From Parendozoicomonas sp. Alg238-R29 (GTDB taxonomy: Bacteria > Pseudomonadota > Gammaproteobacteria > Pseudomonadales > Endozoicomonadaceae): a stretch of DNA of 60,969 bases. Within the stretch, counting starts at the first letter, position 1, and each line of letters opens with the position of its first letter. Of this stretch, positions 37,688 to 46,874 are shown one piece after another. The translations under genes were made by a program, and so were the position numbers. The notes under the pieces were generated by a model. It saw only the letters and a program-made list of their open reading frames with translations, was not told the DNA's origin and did not search any database. Where the stretch lies: assembly GCF_947331445.1 (NCBI RefSeq), contig NZ_CAMZOG010000017.1, positions 1 through 60,969 on the forward strand. Reading direction: 5' to 3'.

Positions 37688-38050
37688 TTAGTCAGTGGCT
37701 TTTTGAACTTTGCACATCAGGGGGTGCTGATGTTCCCGCGAGTATCGGTTGACCTGTTCTGCACGCGTTTCTGCAACGTCCCGCGTGTAGACACCACATA
37801 CAGCCGATCCCTGGGTATGTACTGTCAGCATGACCTGTGTTGCCCGTTCCCTGGACATCCTGAAAAACTGCTCGAGAATCTCGACTACGAAATCCATAGG
37901 GGTGTAATCATCATTCATCAGTATAACTTTATACTTCGGTGGCTGTTTAAGCTTCGGCTTTGCCGTTGCTACAGCAACTGCACCGTCTTCGTCATACTCA
38001 TTTTGATGATCCTTGTTTAAGGATAGTCGAATCCGCTCGATGAAACCCAT
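37688..38050 (-). CDS. clpS: ClpA adaptor protein ClpS
   Basis: Binds N-terminal Leu, Phe, Tyr or Trp and delivers the protein to ClpA. 120 residues from the ATG at 38050, directly behind AGAGAGAAG; a frame to 38119 is too long and less well initiated. The core [27 protein letters not shown] with the binding-pocket Asn-Asp-Asp and the [23 protein letters not shown] helix are conserved. It forms an operon with clpA and is divergent from cspD. Confidence 0.95.
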   Translation of the reverse strand: MGFIERIRLSLNKDHQNEYDEDGAVAVATAKPKLKQPPKYKVILMNDDYTPMDFVVEILEQFFRMSRERATQVMLTVHTQGSAVCGVYTRDVAETRAEQVNRYSREHQHPLMCKVQKATD

Positions 38051-38112
38051 CTTCTCTCTTGTCAGTGTATTGTCATATAAATCGAGTTTAATAATATTAC
38101 CAAGGGATAACC

Positions 38113-38152
38113 TTGACATATGCTTGACACTCGTCGTTACATATCTAAAACT
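38113..38152 (+). promoter_or_regulatory. Candidate cspD promoter
   Basis: Two perfect -35 hexamers TTGACA occur 11 bp apart (38113-38118, 38124-38129). TAAAAC (38146-38151) at 16 bp from the second one is a possible -10. It would give an untranslated leader of about 80 nt before the cspD ATG, long leaders being common for cold-shock genes. Confidence 0.4.
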
Positions 38153-38236
38153 AGTTCTGACCCATGGATGTGGGACTCGACAAGAATAATAACACTAAAA
38201 AAAAGAAAGCATCAGGAGTACAAGAGGGATATTACG

Positions 38237-38524
38237 ATGCCAACAGGAAAAGTTAAGTGGTTCAATAACGCTAAAGGGTACGGTTTCATTCTTCCAGGTG
38301 AAGAAGATAATGGTGAAGATCTCTTCGTTCATTACTCTTCTATCACAATGGATGGATACAAAACTCTTAAGGCGGGCCAGCAAGTCAGTTATGACATTAT
38401 CCAGGGGCCAAAGGGTCTTCATGCCGTAAATATCGGCATCCTCTCAGAAGACGGTTCCGACGAAAGTACGGTACCGGCAGCCTCCCCAACCACCTCTCAG
38501 CCGGAAGAATTTTCAGAACCATAA
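38237..38524 (+). CDS. cspD: Cold-shock domain protein CspD
   Basis: A single-stranded nucleic-acid-binding OB-fold protein. 95 residues from the ATG at 38237 (AGAGGGA upstream). The cold-shock domain fills residues 1-70: TGKVKWFNNAKGYGFI with RNP1 and DLFVHYSSI with RNP2. A 25-residue Ser/Pro/Glu-rich acidic tail follows, longer than the E. coli tail. The position divergent from clpS-clpA matches cspD rather than other csp genes; E. coli CspD inhibits replication in stationary phase. Confidence 0.9.
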   Translation: MPTGKVKWFNNAKGYGFILPGEEDNGEDLFVHYSSITMDGYKTLKAGQQVSYDIIQGPKGLHAVNIGILSEDGSDESTVPAASPTTSQPEEFSEP

Positions 38525-38589
38525 CTGTATTTTCTTTTGGTCATTTATCAATGGTCTGAAAGACTGATAAATAACTAAGAGGAAATACA

Positions 38590-38621
38590 AAAAAGGGAGC
38601 AGTTCTCACTGCTCCCTTTTT
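38590..38621. terminator. Bidirectional terminator between cspD and icd
   Basis: AAAAAGGGAGCAGT-TCTC-ACTGCTCCCTTTTT is a perfect 14-bp inverted repeat with A- and T-runs at its ends, placed between the convergent stops of cspD and icd. Confidence 0.9.
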
Positions 38622-38639
38622 GTTTTTCTCTTAATTCAC

Positions 38640-39896
38640 TTACATGTGCTTCACAATGGCATCGCCAAACTCAGAACATTTCAGAAGAGTTGCATCATCC
38701 ATCAGGCGTTCGAAGTCGTAAGTCACAGTCTTCGCTTCAATAGCACCTTCCACACCCTTAATAATCAGATCGGCCGCTTCAGTCCAGCCCAAGTGACGCA
38801 GCATCATTTCCGCAGAAAGGATCAGGGAGCCTGGGTTCACCTTATCCTGACCAGCATACTTAGGCGCAGTACCGTGGGTCGCTTCAAAGATAGCGACCTT
38901 GCCACCAATGTTGGCACCTGGAGCAATACCGATACCACCAACTTCCGCAGCCAGAGCATCGGAGATGTAGTCGCCATTCAGGTTCAGGGTAGCGATAACT
39001 GAGTACTCAGCTGGACGCATCAGAATCTGCTGCAGGAATGCATCAGCAATCACGTCTTTGATAATGATTTCATTACCAGTTTTAGGGTTCTTCAGGGTAT
39101 GCCATGGACCACCGTCCAAAGGCTCAGCGCCAAACTGCTCAGCAGCCAGCTCATAACCCCAATCCTTGAAGGAACCTTCAGTGAATTTCATGATATTGCC
39201 CTTGTGAACCAGAGTCACGGAAGGCAGATCATTATCAATAGCGTGCTGAATAGCTTTACGAACAAGGCGCTGGGTTCCCTGCTTGGAAACCGGCTTGATG
39301 CCGATACCGCAATCTTCATCGAAACGGATCTTGGTTACGCCCATTTCTTCTTTCAGGAAGGTAATCAGTTTTTTTACTTCGGGGCTGTCGGCCTGCCACT
39401 CAATACCTGCGTAAATATCTTCTGAATTTTCCCGGAAAATTACCATGTCGGTTTTTTCAGGGTTGGTTACCGGGCTTGGTACACCCTTAAACCAACGCAC
39501 AGGACGAATACAGGCATACAGGTCAAGCTCCTGACGCAAAGCCACGTTCAGGGAGCGAATACCACCACCAACAGGAGTGGTCAAAGGGCCCTTGATGCTA
39601 ACGCTGTACTCTTTCAAGGCTTCCAGAGTTTCAGTTGGCATCCATTCGTCCGGGCCATAAACAGTGGTCGCCTTTTCACCGGTATAAACCTCCATCCAGA
39701 CAATAGAACGATCGCTTCCGTAAGCTTTCTCTACAGCGGCATCCACAACCTTAAGCATCGCAGGTGTCACATCAACACCGATGCCATCCCCTTCGATATA
39801 AGGTATGACTGGATGATTGGGAACATTCAGTGAAAGGTCATCATTGACAGTGATTTTGTCACCATTAGCAGGGACCTGGATCTTCTGGTATCCCAT
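38640..39896 (-). CDS. icd: Isocitrate dehydrogenase (NADP+)
   Basis: The TCA cycle enzyme converting isocitrate to 2-oxoglutarate. 418 residues from the ATG at 39896, which has CGGAG upstream; the frame continues 80 codons upstream without family features. [15 protein letters not shown] lies near residue 35 and [16 protein letters not shown] carries the phosphorylatable active-site Ser. Also seen are [31 protein letters not shown] and [16 protein letters not shown]. It is the E. coli-type homodimeric enzyme. NADP preference is inferred from the subfamily. Confidence 0.96.
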   Translation of the reverse strand: MGYQKIQVPANGDKITVNDDLSLNVPNHPVIPYIEGDGIGVDVTPAMLKVVDAAVEKAYGSDRSIVWMEVYTGEKATTVYGPDEWMPTETLEALKEYSVSIKGPLTTPVGGGIRSLNVALRQELDLYACIRPVRWFKGVPSPVTNPEKTDMVIFRENSEDIYAGIEWQADSPEVKKLITFLKEEMGVTKIRFDEDCGIGIKPVSKQGTQRLVRKAIQHAIDNDLPSVTLVHKGNIMKFTEGSFKDWGYELAAEQFGAEPLDGGPWHTLKNPKTGNEIIIKDVIADAFLQQILMRPAEYSVIATLNLNGDYISDALAAEVGGIGIAPGANIGGKVAIFEATHGTAPKYAGQDKVNPGSLILSAEMMLRHLGWTEAADLIIKGVEGAIEAKTVTYDFERLMDDATLLKCSEFGDAIVKHM

Positions 39897-40224
39897 TATC
39901 AACTCCGTTATTTGGAATGTGTGGTATCGGCTATTTGGTTCTTGCCGACATTTAGAGTGTTTTTGTAGTTTTGCTACATTCCAGCCGTACTTTGCTGGTG
40001 TGTTAGCGAAAGCAGCCTGACTTTGATATACAAAGATACCGTAATAATTACCAATAATAAATGCGGTTTGTTGCAAAACTACATTTGGATACAGTCCTGA
40101 ACCTGACCGCACTCCAATAGTCTGAAGCTCTGCCAACCATCACGGTTTATTCTTGTGGACGTTCCTATGGCATTGCTTAAAATAGAGCAACTTCTAATAC
40201 GATATACCCGTTTTTTGAGATTTT
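39897..40224. other. icd-mnmA divergent intergenic region with distant inverted repeat
   Basis: 328 bp without a gene. TGTAGTTTTGC (39964-39974) recurs inverted as GCAAAACTACA (40073-40083), a perfect 11-bp inverted repeat 98 bp apart, which could be two operators for a looping regulator of icd. Otherwise AT-rich with likely promoters for both genes. Confidence 0.4.
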
Positions 40225-41331
40225 ATGACCGATAACTCCCAGATCCGAGTCATCGTCGGCATGTCCGGCGGCGTAGATTCTTCCGTTTCCGCCCTGCTGC
40301 TGCAGCAACAAGGCTATCAAGTGGAAGGACTGTTTATGAAAAACTGGGAGGAAGATGACGGTACGGAATACTGTACAGCCCAGGAAGATTTGGCCGACGC
40401 CCAGAAAGTATGTGACAAACTGGGCATACATCTGCACCAGGCCAACTTCGCCGCAGAATACTGGGACAATGTATTTGAGCATTTCCTTGAAGAGTACAAA
40501 GCTGGCCGCACCCCTAACCCGGATATCCTTTGCAATCGGGAAATCAAATTCAAAGCTTTCCTTGATTACGCACTAACCTTGGGCGCAGATATGATCGCCA
40601 CCGGCCACTATGTGCGTCGTGACGACTCTGGTGAAAATGTTGTTATGCGCAAAGGCCTGGATAACAACAAAGACCAGAGCTACTTCCTCCATGCCGTTGG
40701 CGAAGAACAGATTACCAAAACCCTGTTTCCGGTTGGTGAACTGGAGAAAAGTGAAGTGCGGGCCATTGCCGAAAAGCACGACCTGATCACGTTCAATAAA
40801 AAAGACAGTACCGGTATCTGTTTTATTGGTGAGCGCCGTTTCCGTGACTTCCTCAAGCAATACATCCCAGCACAGCCCGGCGTTATTGAGACAGAAGCCG
40901 GTGACGTGATTGGTGAACATCATGGTCTGATGTACCACACCATCGGCCAGCGTCAGGGGCTTGGTATTGGCGGCTTGAAAAATGCCAGCGATGAGCCTTG
41001 GTATGTTCTGGAAAAAGACTTAAACCGCAATGTTCTTATTGTTGGTCAGGGTAATGACAATCTGTTGCTGTTCTCCAAAGCCCTGTCAGCTGATACCATC
41101 TACTGGGTCAATGGCGAACCACCACTGCCAGCCAAACTGACAGCCAAAGTACGCTACCGCCAGGATGATCAACCCTGCCAGCTGCAACGAGATAAATCCG
41201 GCAGGTATCTGGTTGTTTTTGATGAACCCCAACGCGCTGTGACTCCTGGTCAGTCGGTTGTTTTTTATGATGGCGATATCTGCCTCGGTGGTGGCGTTAT
41301 TGAACAACGACATGGTCAACAGCCAGAATAA
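40225..41331 (+). CDS. mnmA: tRNA-specific 2-thiouridylase MnmA
   Basis: Thiolates U34 of the Lys, Glu and Gln tRNAs. 368 residues. The PP-loop is [12 protein letters not shown] at residues 13-24, and the sulfur-relay cysteines are Cys103 in [12 protein letters not shown] and Cys199 in [14 protein letters not shown]. The C-terminal tRNA-binding domain has [13 protein letters not shown] and the final [14 protein letters not shown]. It is followed by hflD and purB, the classic gammaproteobacterial trio. Confidence 0.97.
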   Translation: MTDNSQIRVIVGMSGGVDSSVSALLLQQQGYQVEGLFMKNWEEDDGTEYCTAQEDLADAQKVCDKLGIHLHQANFAAEYWDNVFEHFLEEYKAGRTPNPDILCNREIKFKAFLDYALTLGADMIATGHYVRRDDSGENVVMRKGLDNNKDQSYFLHAVGEEQITKTLFPVGELEKSEVRAIAEKHDLITFNKKDSTGICFIGERRFRDFLKQYIPAQPGVIETEAGDVIGEHHGLMYHTIGQRQGLGIGGLKNASDEPWYVLEKDLNRNVLIVGQGNDNLLLFSKALSADTIYWVNGEPPLPAKLTAKVRYRQDDQPCQLQRDKSGRYLVVFDEPQRAVTPGQSVVFYDGDICLGGGVIEQRHGQQPE

Positions 41332-41417
41332 GCTTTGACTGAAAAATACGTTTAGAGATAGTTACAGGCCGGCTGAGTTAGTCGGCCATTTCGCAGATAT
41401 CAGGATATGTACTCGCT

Positions 41418-42044
41418 GTGACGCACAATGAATCCGATCGCGTGCTTGCCCTTGCCGGCCTTTTTCAAGCCTGCAGTCTGGTAGAAAAGCTTGCCAAAAC
41501 CGGCCAGGCACCGACCGACACCATGGAAACCGCCATTAAAAGTATTTTCGTAACGGATCCAAGAAACGTTCAGGAAGTTTATGGTGATGTTTTCAGCGTA
41601 CACAATGGTTTAAGACTCGTACGCGGCCTGCTGGAGCGGGACCCGGAAGTCGTACGCTCCGACACCATCCGCTATGCACTGACACTTATTCACCTGGAGC
41701 GCAAAGTTCGCAGCAGCAACTCTATGATGAGCAGCATTGCTGACGGCATTAATCGTGCCCGTGGCCAGTTGAATCACTTTGATCATCTGCATGAAAACCT
41801 TATGGCCAGCCTGGCCGGTGTTTATCTCGATAATGTCAGCACCTTCAAAACCCGCGTGCAGGTGACCGGCGACCTTCGCAACCTGCAAAATGCAGCCAGT
41901 GCCAACAAGATCCGAGCATGCCTTCTAGCGGGATTGCGCTCTGCCATTCTCTGGCGCCAGGTCGGTGGACGCCGCTGGCATCTGGTATTTTCCCGCAAAT
42001 CCATGCTGGGTGAGGCATCAAACCTGCTCAAGGGGCAGATTTGA
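41418..42044 (+). CDS. hflD: High-frequency lysogenization protein HflD homologue
   Basis: A 208-residue, mainly helical, peripheral membrane protein. In E. coli it binds phage lambda CII; its normal role is unclear. The family pattern DRVLALAGLFQACSLVEKLAKTG at the start, GDVFSVHNGLRLVRGLLE and the C-terminal IRACLLAGLRSAILWRQVGG are recognisable. The start is GTG at 41418; the ATG upstream runs into a stop. Its position between mnmA and purB supports the call. Confidence 0.93.
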   Translation: MTHNESDRVLALAGLFQACSLVEKLAKTGQAPTDTMETAIKSIFVTDPRNVQEVYGDVFSVHNGLRLVRGLLERDPEVVRSDTIRYALTLIHLERKVRSSNSMMSSIADGINRARGQLNHFDHLHENLMASLAGVYLDNVSTFKTRVQVTGDLRNLQNAASANKIRACLLAGLRSAILWRQVGGRRWHLVFSRKSMLGEASNLLKGQI

Positions 42045-42094
42045 TACAGATTTTGTTGTAGGATGCGCGCGCTCGCACCACTTTCAAAAGATAA

Positions 42095-43483
<1,389 letters not shown>

Positions 43484-43504
43484 ATCATTTAATGATTTGC
43501 CTGG

Positions 43505-43534
43505 AAAGGAGAGCCTATGCTCTCCTTTCTTTTC
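43505..43534 (+). terminator. purB terminator
   Basis: AAAGGAGAGC-CTAT-GCTCTCCTTT followed by CTTTT, 22 bp after the purB stop. It is a strong intrinsic terminator, so roxA is a separate unit or depends on read-through. Confidence 0.88.
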
Positions 43535-43550
43535 TCTGGAATGAAAAACA

Positions 43551-44666
43551 ATGACACCTGAATTAAACTGGCCCCAGGGCAATGTATCAGCTGAAGACTT
43601 CCTTCAGAACTACTGGCAAAAGCGCCCTCTTCTTATTCGAGATGCACTGCCCGGATTTGTTTCGCCAGTCTCTGGAGATGAACTGGCAGGCTTAGCCTGT
43701 GAAGGGGAAATCGAATCCCGCATTGTGATTGGCCAAGGAAAAAAATGGCAACTAAAACAAGGCCCCTTCTCCGAAGACGAGTTTGCCTCTCTCCCCCCCT
43801 CTCACTGGACCCTGCTGGTTCAGGCTGTTGATCATTGGGTTCCGGAAGCAAGAGATTTATTAAATCAGTTCCGTTTTATTCCAGACTGGCGGTTGGACGA
43901 TATCATGATCAGCTATGCCACTGATGGCGGCGGTGTCGGTCCGCATTACGACAATTATGATGTTTTTCTTTTGCAGGGTACTGGTCAGCGCCGCTGGCAA
44001 ACCGGTCAACTGTGCGATGGAAGTACTCCTCTACTCAATAATCAGCAGCTACGACTTCTTAATGAGTTCTCTTCCGAGAATGACTGGGTGCTTAACTCAG
44101 GAGATATGCTGTACCTGCCTCCACGTATTGCCCACCTTGGAGAAGCCATAGGTGATAACTGCATAACCATTTCAGTAGGTTTCCGAGCCCCTTCTTACGG
44201 AGAGATTACCAGTGAATTCAGTGAGTTCTATTCGCACCTCCTTCCCGAAAGCAAGCGGTACTCAGACCCGAACCCGCAAATACAAAGCTCTTCTGCAGAA
44301 ATAGCCCCAACAGCCATTGCTAATATTCAGGAGATCTTACGGGAAACCGCAGAACAACCTGAGCTTATTGCCCAGTGGCTGGGACAACACATGACTCTTC
44401 CCAAATATCAAGAACATCTTGAAGAAACAGCGCAGGAAAGCGACCGACTTCTTACCGCTGGTTCGCGGCTTGCCTGGCATCAAATTAACGAAAAGGAAAT
44501 TCTCTTCTTTGTAAACGGTGAATCTCGCAAGCTTCCCAGCAAAGCCAAACAGGCAGTGCAGCTTCTGTGCGACACGCGCGCCTTAACAGATGAACTAGGC
44601 GAAGCACTGGGTGATGAGATTATCTTCTGGCTTGTTGATATGCAGGCATTTTTGCCCGACGAGTAA
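43551..44666 (+). CDS. roxA: Ribosomal protein uL16 arginine 3-hydroxylase (JmjC/cupin family)
   Basis: A 2-oxoglutarate and Fe(II)-dependent oxygenase that hydroxylates an arginine of ribosomal protein L16; also known as YcfD. 371 residues. The metal triad is visible: His and Asp in GVGPHYDNYDVFLLQ (about residue 128) and the distal His in LYLPPRIAHLGEAIG. QGTGQRRWQTG and ISVGFRAPS are conserved. The C-terminal winged-helix-like domain (ETAQESDRLLTAGSRLAWH) is also present. The nearby position to purB is common. Confidence 0.93.
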   Translation: MTPELNWPQGNVSAEDFLQNYWQKRPLLIRDALPGFVSPVSGDELAGLACEGEIESRIVIGQGKKWQLKQGPFSEDEFASLPPSHWTLLVQAVDHWVPEARDLLNQFRFIPDWRLDDIMISYATDGGGVGPHYDNYDVFLLQGTGQRRWQTGQLCDGSTPLLNNQQLRLLNEFSSENDWVLNSGDMLYLPPRIAHLGEAIGDNCITISVGFRAPSYGEITSEFSEFYSHLLPESKRYSDPNPQIQSSSAEIAPTAIANIQEILRETAEQPELIAQWLGQHMTLPKYQEHLEETAQESDRLLTAGSRLAWHQINEKEILFFVNGESRKLPSKAKQAVQLLCDTRALTDELGEALGDEIIFWLVDMQAFLPDE

Positions 44667-44846
44667 AGCGCGTGTGGCAATCAGCTCCAAGGGGTTCCAC
44701 TTTTGTCCCGACGGGTCTCCGGAAGAGTGGCCACACCTCATCTCTGGCAAACACCTGTAAATGATGGTCCAGATAGAAAAAGCCCCTTGATTCGACAGGT
44801 TTTCGGTCAGAAGATAGATCGACCTGCGCAGATAAAGAGAACAAAG

Positions 44847-45293
44847 ATGGCGAAAATCAAAGGAAGTTGTCGATGCGGACAGCTTAAGTATCAGATAACA
44901 GATTCACCTGTTTTATCCGGGTTTTGCCACTGTTATGCCTGCCAAAAGAGAACAAACGCCCCTTGCGCGGCATTTGCGATGGTCAAGAAAAACACCTTCA
45001 ATCCTGTAGGCAGCAGTCTGACCTACAAGGACAAAGGCGGCTCAGGAGCCCCTCTTCTGGAGCACCGGTGTTCGGAATGCGGAACTATTGTCTACACAGA
45101 GCTCAAAGTGCTGGATGGTATCTATGCTGTTAGCGCTACCACTTATACCGACTCTTCCCAGTTTGATCCAAGCATTCACGTCTGGGTCAGCAGCCAGGAT
45201 AAACGTTTTCAGATTAACGATAACCTGCACCAAGAGGCTGGCCCACCCAAAGCTCTATTCAAATTTATCGCCAAAGAAAAAAGCGAAGCTTAG
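44847..45293 (+). CDS. GFA (glutathione-dependent formaldehyde-activating) / CENP-V fold protein
   Basis: 148 residues. Zinc-binding cysteines follow the GFA pattern: GSCRCG near residue 8, GFCHCYACQKRT near 30 and HRCSECGTIVYTE near 88. The ATG at 44847 begins right at the domain and follows AAAGAGAAC. Members of this family are small metalloproteins whose substrates are mostly unproven; the formaldehyde-glutathione link holds only for the founding member. It is the last intact gene before a decayed region. Confidence 0.85.
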   Translation: MAKIKGSCRCGQLKYQITDSPVLSGFCHCYACQKRTNAPCAAFAMVKKNTFNPVGSSLTYKDKGGSGAPLLEHRCSECGTIVYTELKVLDGIYAVSATTYTDSSQFDPSIHVWVSSQDKRFQINDNLHQEAGPPKALFKFIAKEKSEA

Positions 45294-45297
45294 GAAT

Positions 45298-45577
45298 AAG
45301 CCTTTTGGCGCACCTTTCTTTCAAGTCAAACACCTGATTCATCAGACTCACCTACAGAAAGTCTGGTTTTTTATTAATGGCTATAGGCAGTCGCGACATT
45401 ATTCAGGAAGCCCCGTTTTTTAATAACAAATCCAACAACGCAACCGATCCATTAATGAGCGTGATGAACGAGATCAATAGCCGCTTCGGAGCCAATCACC
45501 TCCGTTCCGCGACCACAGGCCTGCATCAAAAACGTTGGCATATGAAGCAGGAATACCCTTCCCATCTGTACAACTAG
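45298..45577 (+). pseudogene. umuC: umuC remnant with internal deletions
   Basis: Two frames show fragments of the DNA polymerase V catalytic subunit UmuC (normally about 420 residues) in the right order. First, GAPFFQVKHLIHQ (45298-45370) matches the N-terminal fingers segment G-x-P-[WY]-F-K-x-K-x-L. Then, in another frame, SRDIIQEA and FFNN precede DPLMSVMNEINSRFGANHLRSA and GLHQKRWHMKQEY, matching the family C-terminus (SRDII, LFDD, LMTVMDTLN, QWQMKR). More than three quarters of the gene is missing and the end differs from the usual SPRYTTRW. The fragment directly follows the GFA gene. Confidence 0.75.
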
Positions 45578-45579
45578 AT

Positions 45580-45626
45580 AAAAAAGAACCGGTGCGCTGG
45601 GGGAAGCGGCACCGGCCAAGACCATA
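45580..45626. repeat. Hairpin repeat, copy 1
   Basis: A 47-bp unit beginning with six A. It contains the hairpin arms CCGGTGC and GCACCGG around a GGGGGAAGC loop and ends CCAAGACCATA. It matches copy 2 (45737-45783) at 45 of 47 positions. Confidence 0.75.
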
Positions 45627-45736
45627 TCAAAACCTTAACAACACCGCCGAAAAGCGGCTTCCTACAAGTTCGCAACCCCCTCTATCAACGATTTCAAAAC
45701 TCTTCGCACACAGACCCAGACATCACTCACAACCGG

Positions 45737-45783
45737 AAAAAAGAACCGGTGCGCTGGGGGAAGCATCACCGGCCAAGACCATA
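45737..45783. repeat. Hairpin repeat, copy 2
   Basis: Second direct copy, 157 bp after the first. Its two differences (AT for GG) shorten the stem to CCGGTG/CACCGG. Between the copies lie 110 bp with a small hairpin (GCCG-AAAA-GCGGC like) and no gene. Confidence 0.75.
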
Positions 45784-45828
45784 GAGTGAAACGGTACACA
45801 ATCCAAAAGTACCAAGGTCACTAGCTGA

Positions 45829-46211
45829 CCCTGCCAGTGGGATAGTAGGGGGACATCAACCACACTGGCGGGAGTAAGTATTACCCAGTTCGGACGGAAC
45901 GCCAGCCCGTCATTAGATGATATTTTTATAAACCTGAGAACTTTACTTGTCGAAAAATCTGAAAAAATAGCAATAGATGGCAACAATCTTGCCGGCTACT
46001 TGCCAGGAATTGCTAAGAGCTTTACATCAAGAAAAAATATGAACAAACAGGCGAAATAAGAGGAAAAAGAGCCGGTTTCGAAAAGAAAGTAAAGGAAGAG
46101 ACGAAGGAGGAATCAAGTTTACTTGAACAACAAACGAAAAAGCGTTACGCAGCGTCAACAAGCTACACCCGTAGCTCAAAACACTTTTTTCATGAAAGCA
46201 ATAAGGGTTAG
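45829..46211 (+). pseudogene. Decayed open frame, unknown family
   Basis: Two adjoining plus-strand frames look protein-like although neither has a good start. Frame one (45829 to about 46059) has DDIFINLRTLLVEKSEKIAI and NLAGYLPGIAKSFTS. About 46018 onwards a second frame continues with KKYEQTGEIRGKRAG, KKVKEETKEESSLLEQQTKKR and ends SSKHFFHESNKG at TAG 46209-46211, inside a terminator hairpin. A single frameshift near 46020-46050 would join them. This suggests the end of a former charged, host-interaction-like protein. No homology is claimed. Confidence 0.35.
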
Positions 46212-46232
46212 TGCGATTAACACTAACCTTTA
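46203..46232 (+). terminator. Terminator at the end of the decayed frame
   Basis: GGTTAGTG (46206-46213) pairs with CACTAACC (46221-46228), followed by TTTATT. The stem includes the stop codon of the decayed plus-strand frame. Confidence 0.6.
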
Positions 46233-46316
46233 TTGACTGGCACATAAGGAAACCCTGCAAAGATCAAATAGATTTGAATTGCAGGCTCTCCCGGGACCAA
46301 TTAAAGCATCGGAGTA

Positions 46317-46712
46317 TTAAGCAGTTTCTGCTTCTTTCTCTTCAGCTTCTGCCTTGAGCTTGTCCAGCTCTAGCTTGGTAGCGTCCAGTTGTTGTTGCAA
46401 CTGCTTCTGCTTACTCTTGAGGGCCTTGTTCTCAGCAGTCATATCCCTGTTCTGCTCTTGAAGACGCTTAATCTGCTTCTTCATGCGATCAGGGTTTTGT
46501 TCACGGAGAACCTTAATTTCTTTGTCGAGTCCTTTAATTTGATTACCAGCCTTGGCAGTTTTACCATCGGCGGCTTCAAGTTGACTCTTCAGGCTTTGAA
46601 CTTCTTCACTGTGCTTCGTGGTGATTTCCAGAAGCGCTTCCAGCCGACGCTGCTCAATCAGCTCGAGCTCTTCACTTTTGAAGAAACGTCCGCCCATGCT
46701 GAGCGTTTCCAT
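46317..46712 (-). CDS. Coiled-coil protein of unknown function
   Basis: 131 residues from the ATG at 46712, chosen because AGAGGTAAATCC precedes it; an extension to 46805 has no such site. The N-terminus METLSMGGRFFKSEELELIEQRR is followed by about 90 residues of near-continuous heptads (LLEITTKHSEEVQSLKSQLE, IKRLQEQNRDMTAENKALK, QLDATKLELDKLKAEAEEKE). It has no signal peptide or transmembrane segment and is probably a soluble rod-like homo-oligomer. It is on the same strand as sdaA, 160 bp beyond it. Confidence 0.65.
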   Translation of the reverse strand: METLSMGGRFFKSEELELIEQRRLEALLEITTKHSEEVQSLKSQLEAADGKTAKAGNQIKGLDKEIKVLREQNPDRMKKQIKRLQEQNRDMTAENKALKSKQKQLQQQLDATKLELDKLKAEAEEKEAETA

Positions 46713-46874
46713 TGGATTTACCTCTTGGACAATATCTTTCTGTGCGGGATTCAATTTTGGAGTGATATTTTGATATGTAGGAGCCGCGGGATTATACACT
46801 TCCAAAATAATAAGTCAGCCCATTTGAGCAAAAAAACCGATAAAAAGTGTTATTTCTGTGAAATAGGACGTTCA

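Noticed and set aside
45535-45789. 84-codon frame covering both hairpin repeats
   Set aside because: The two repeat copies are read in different frames, so protein repetition is not conserved; the frame is probably chance in a decayed region.
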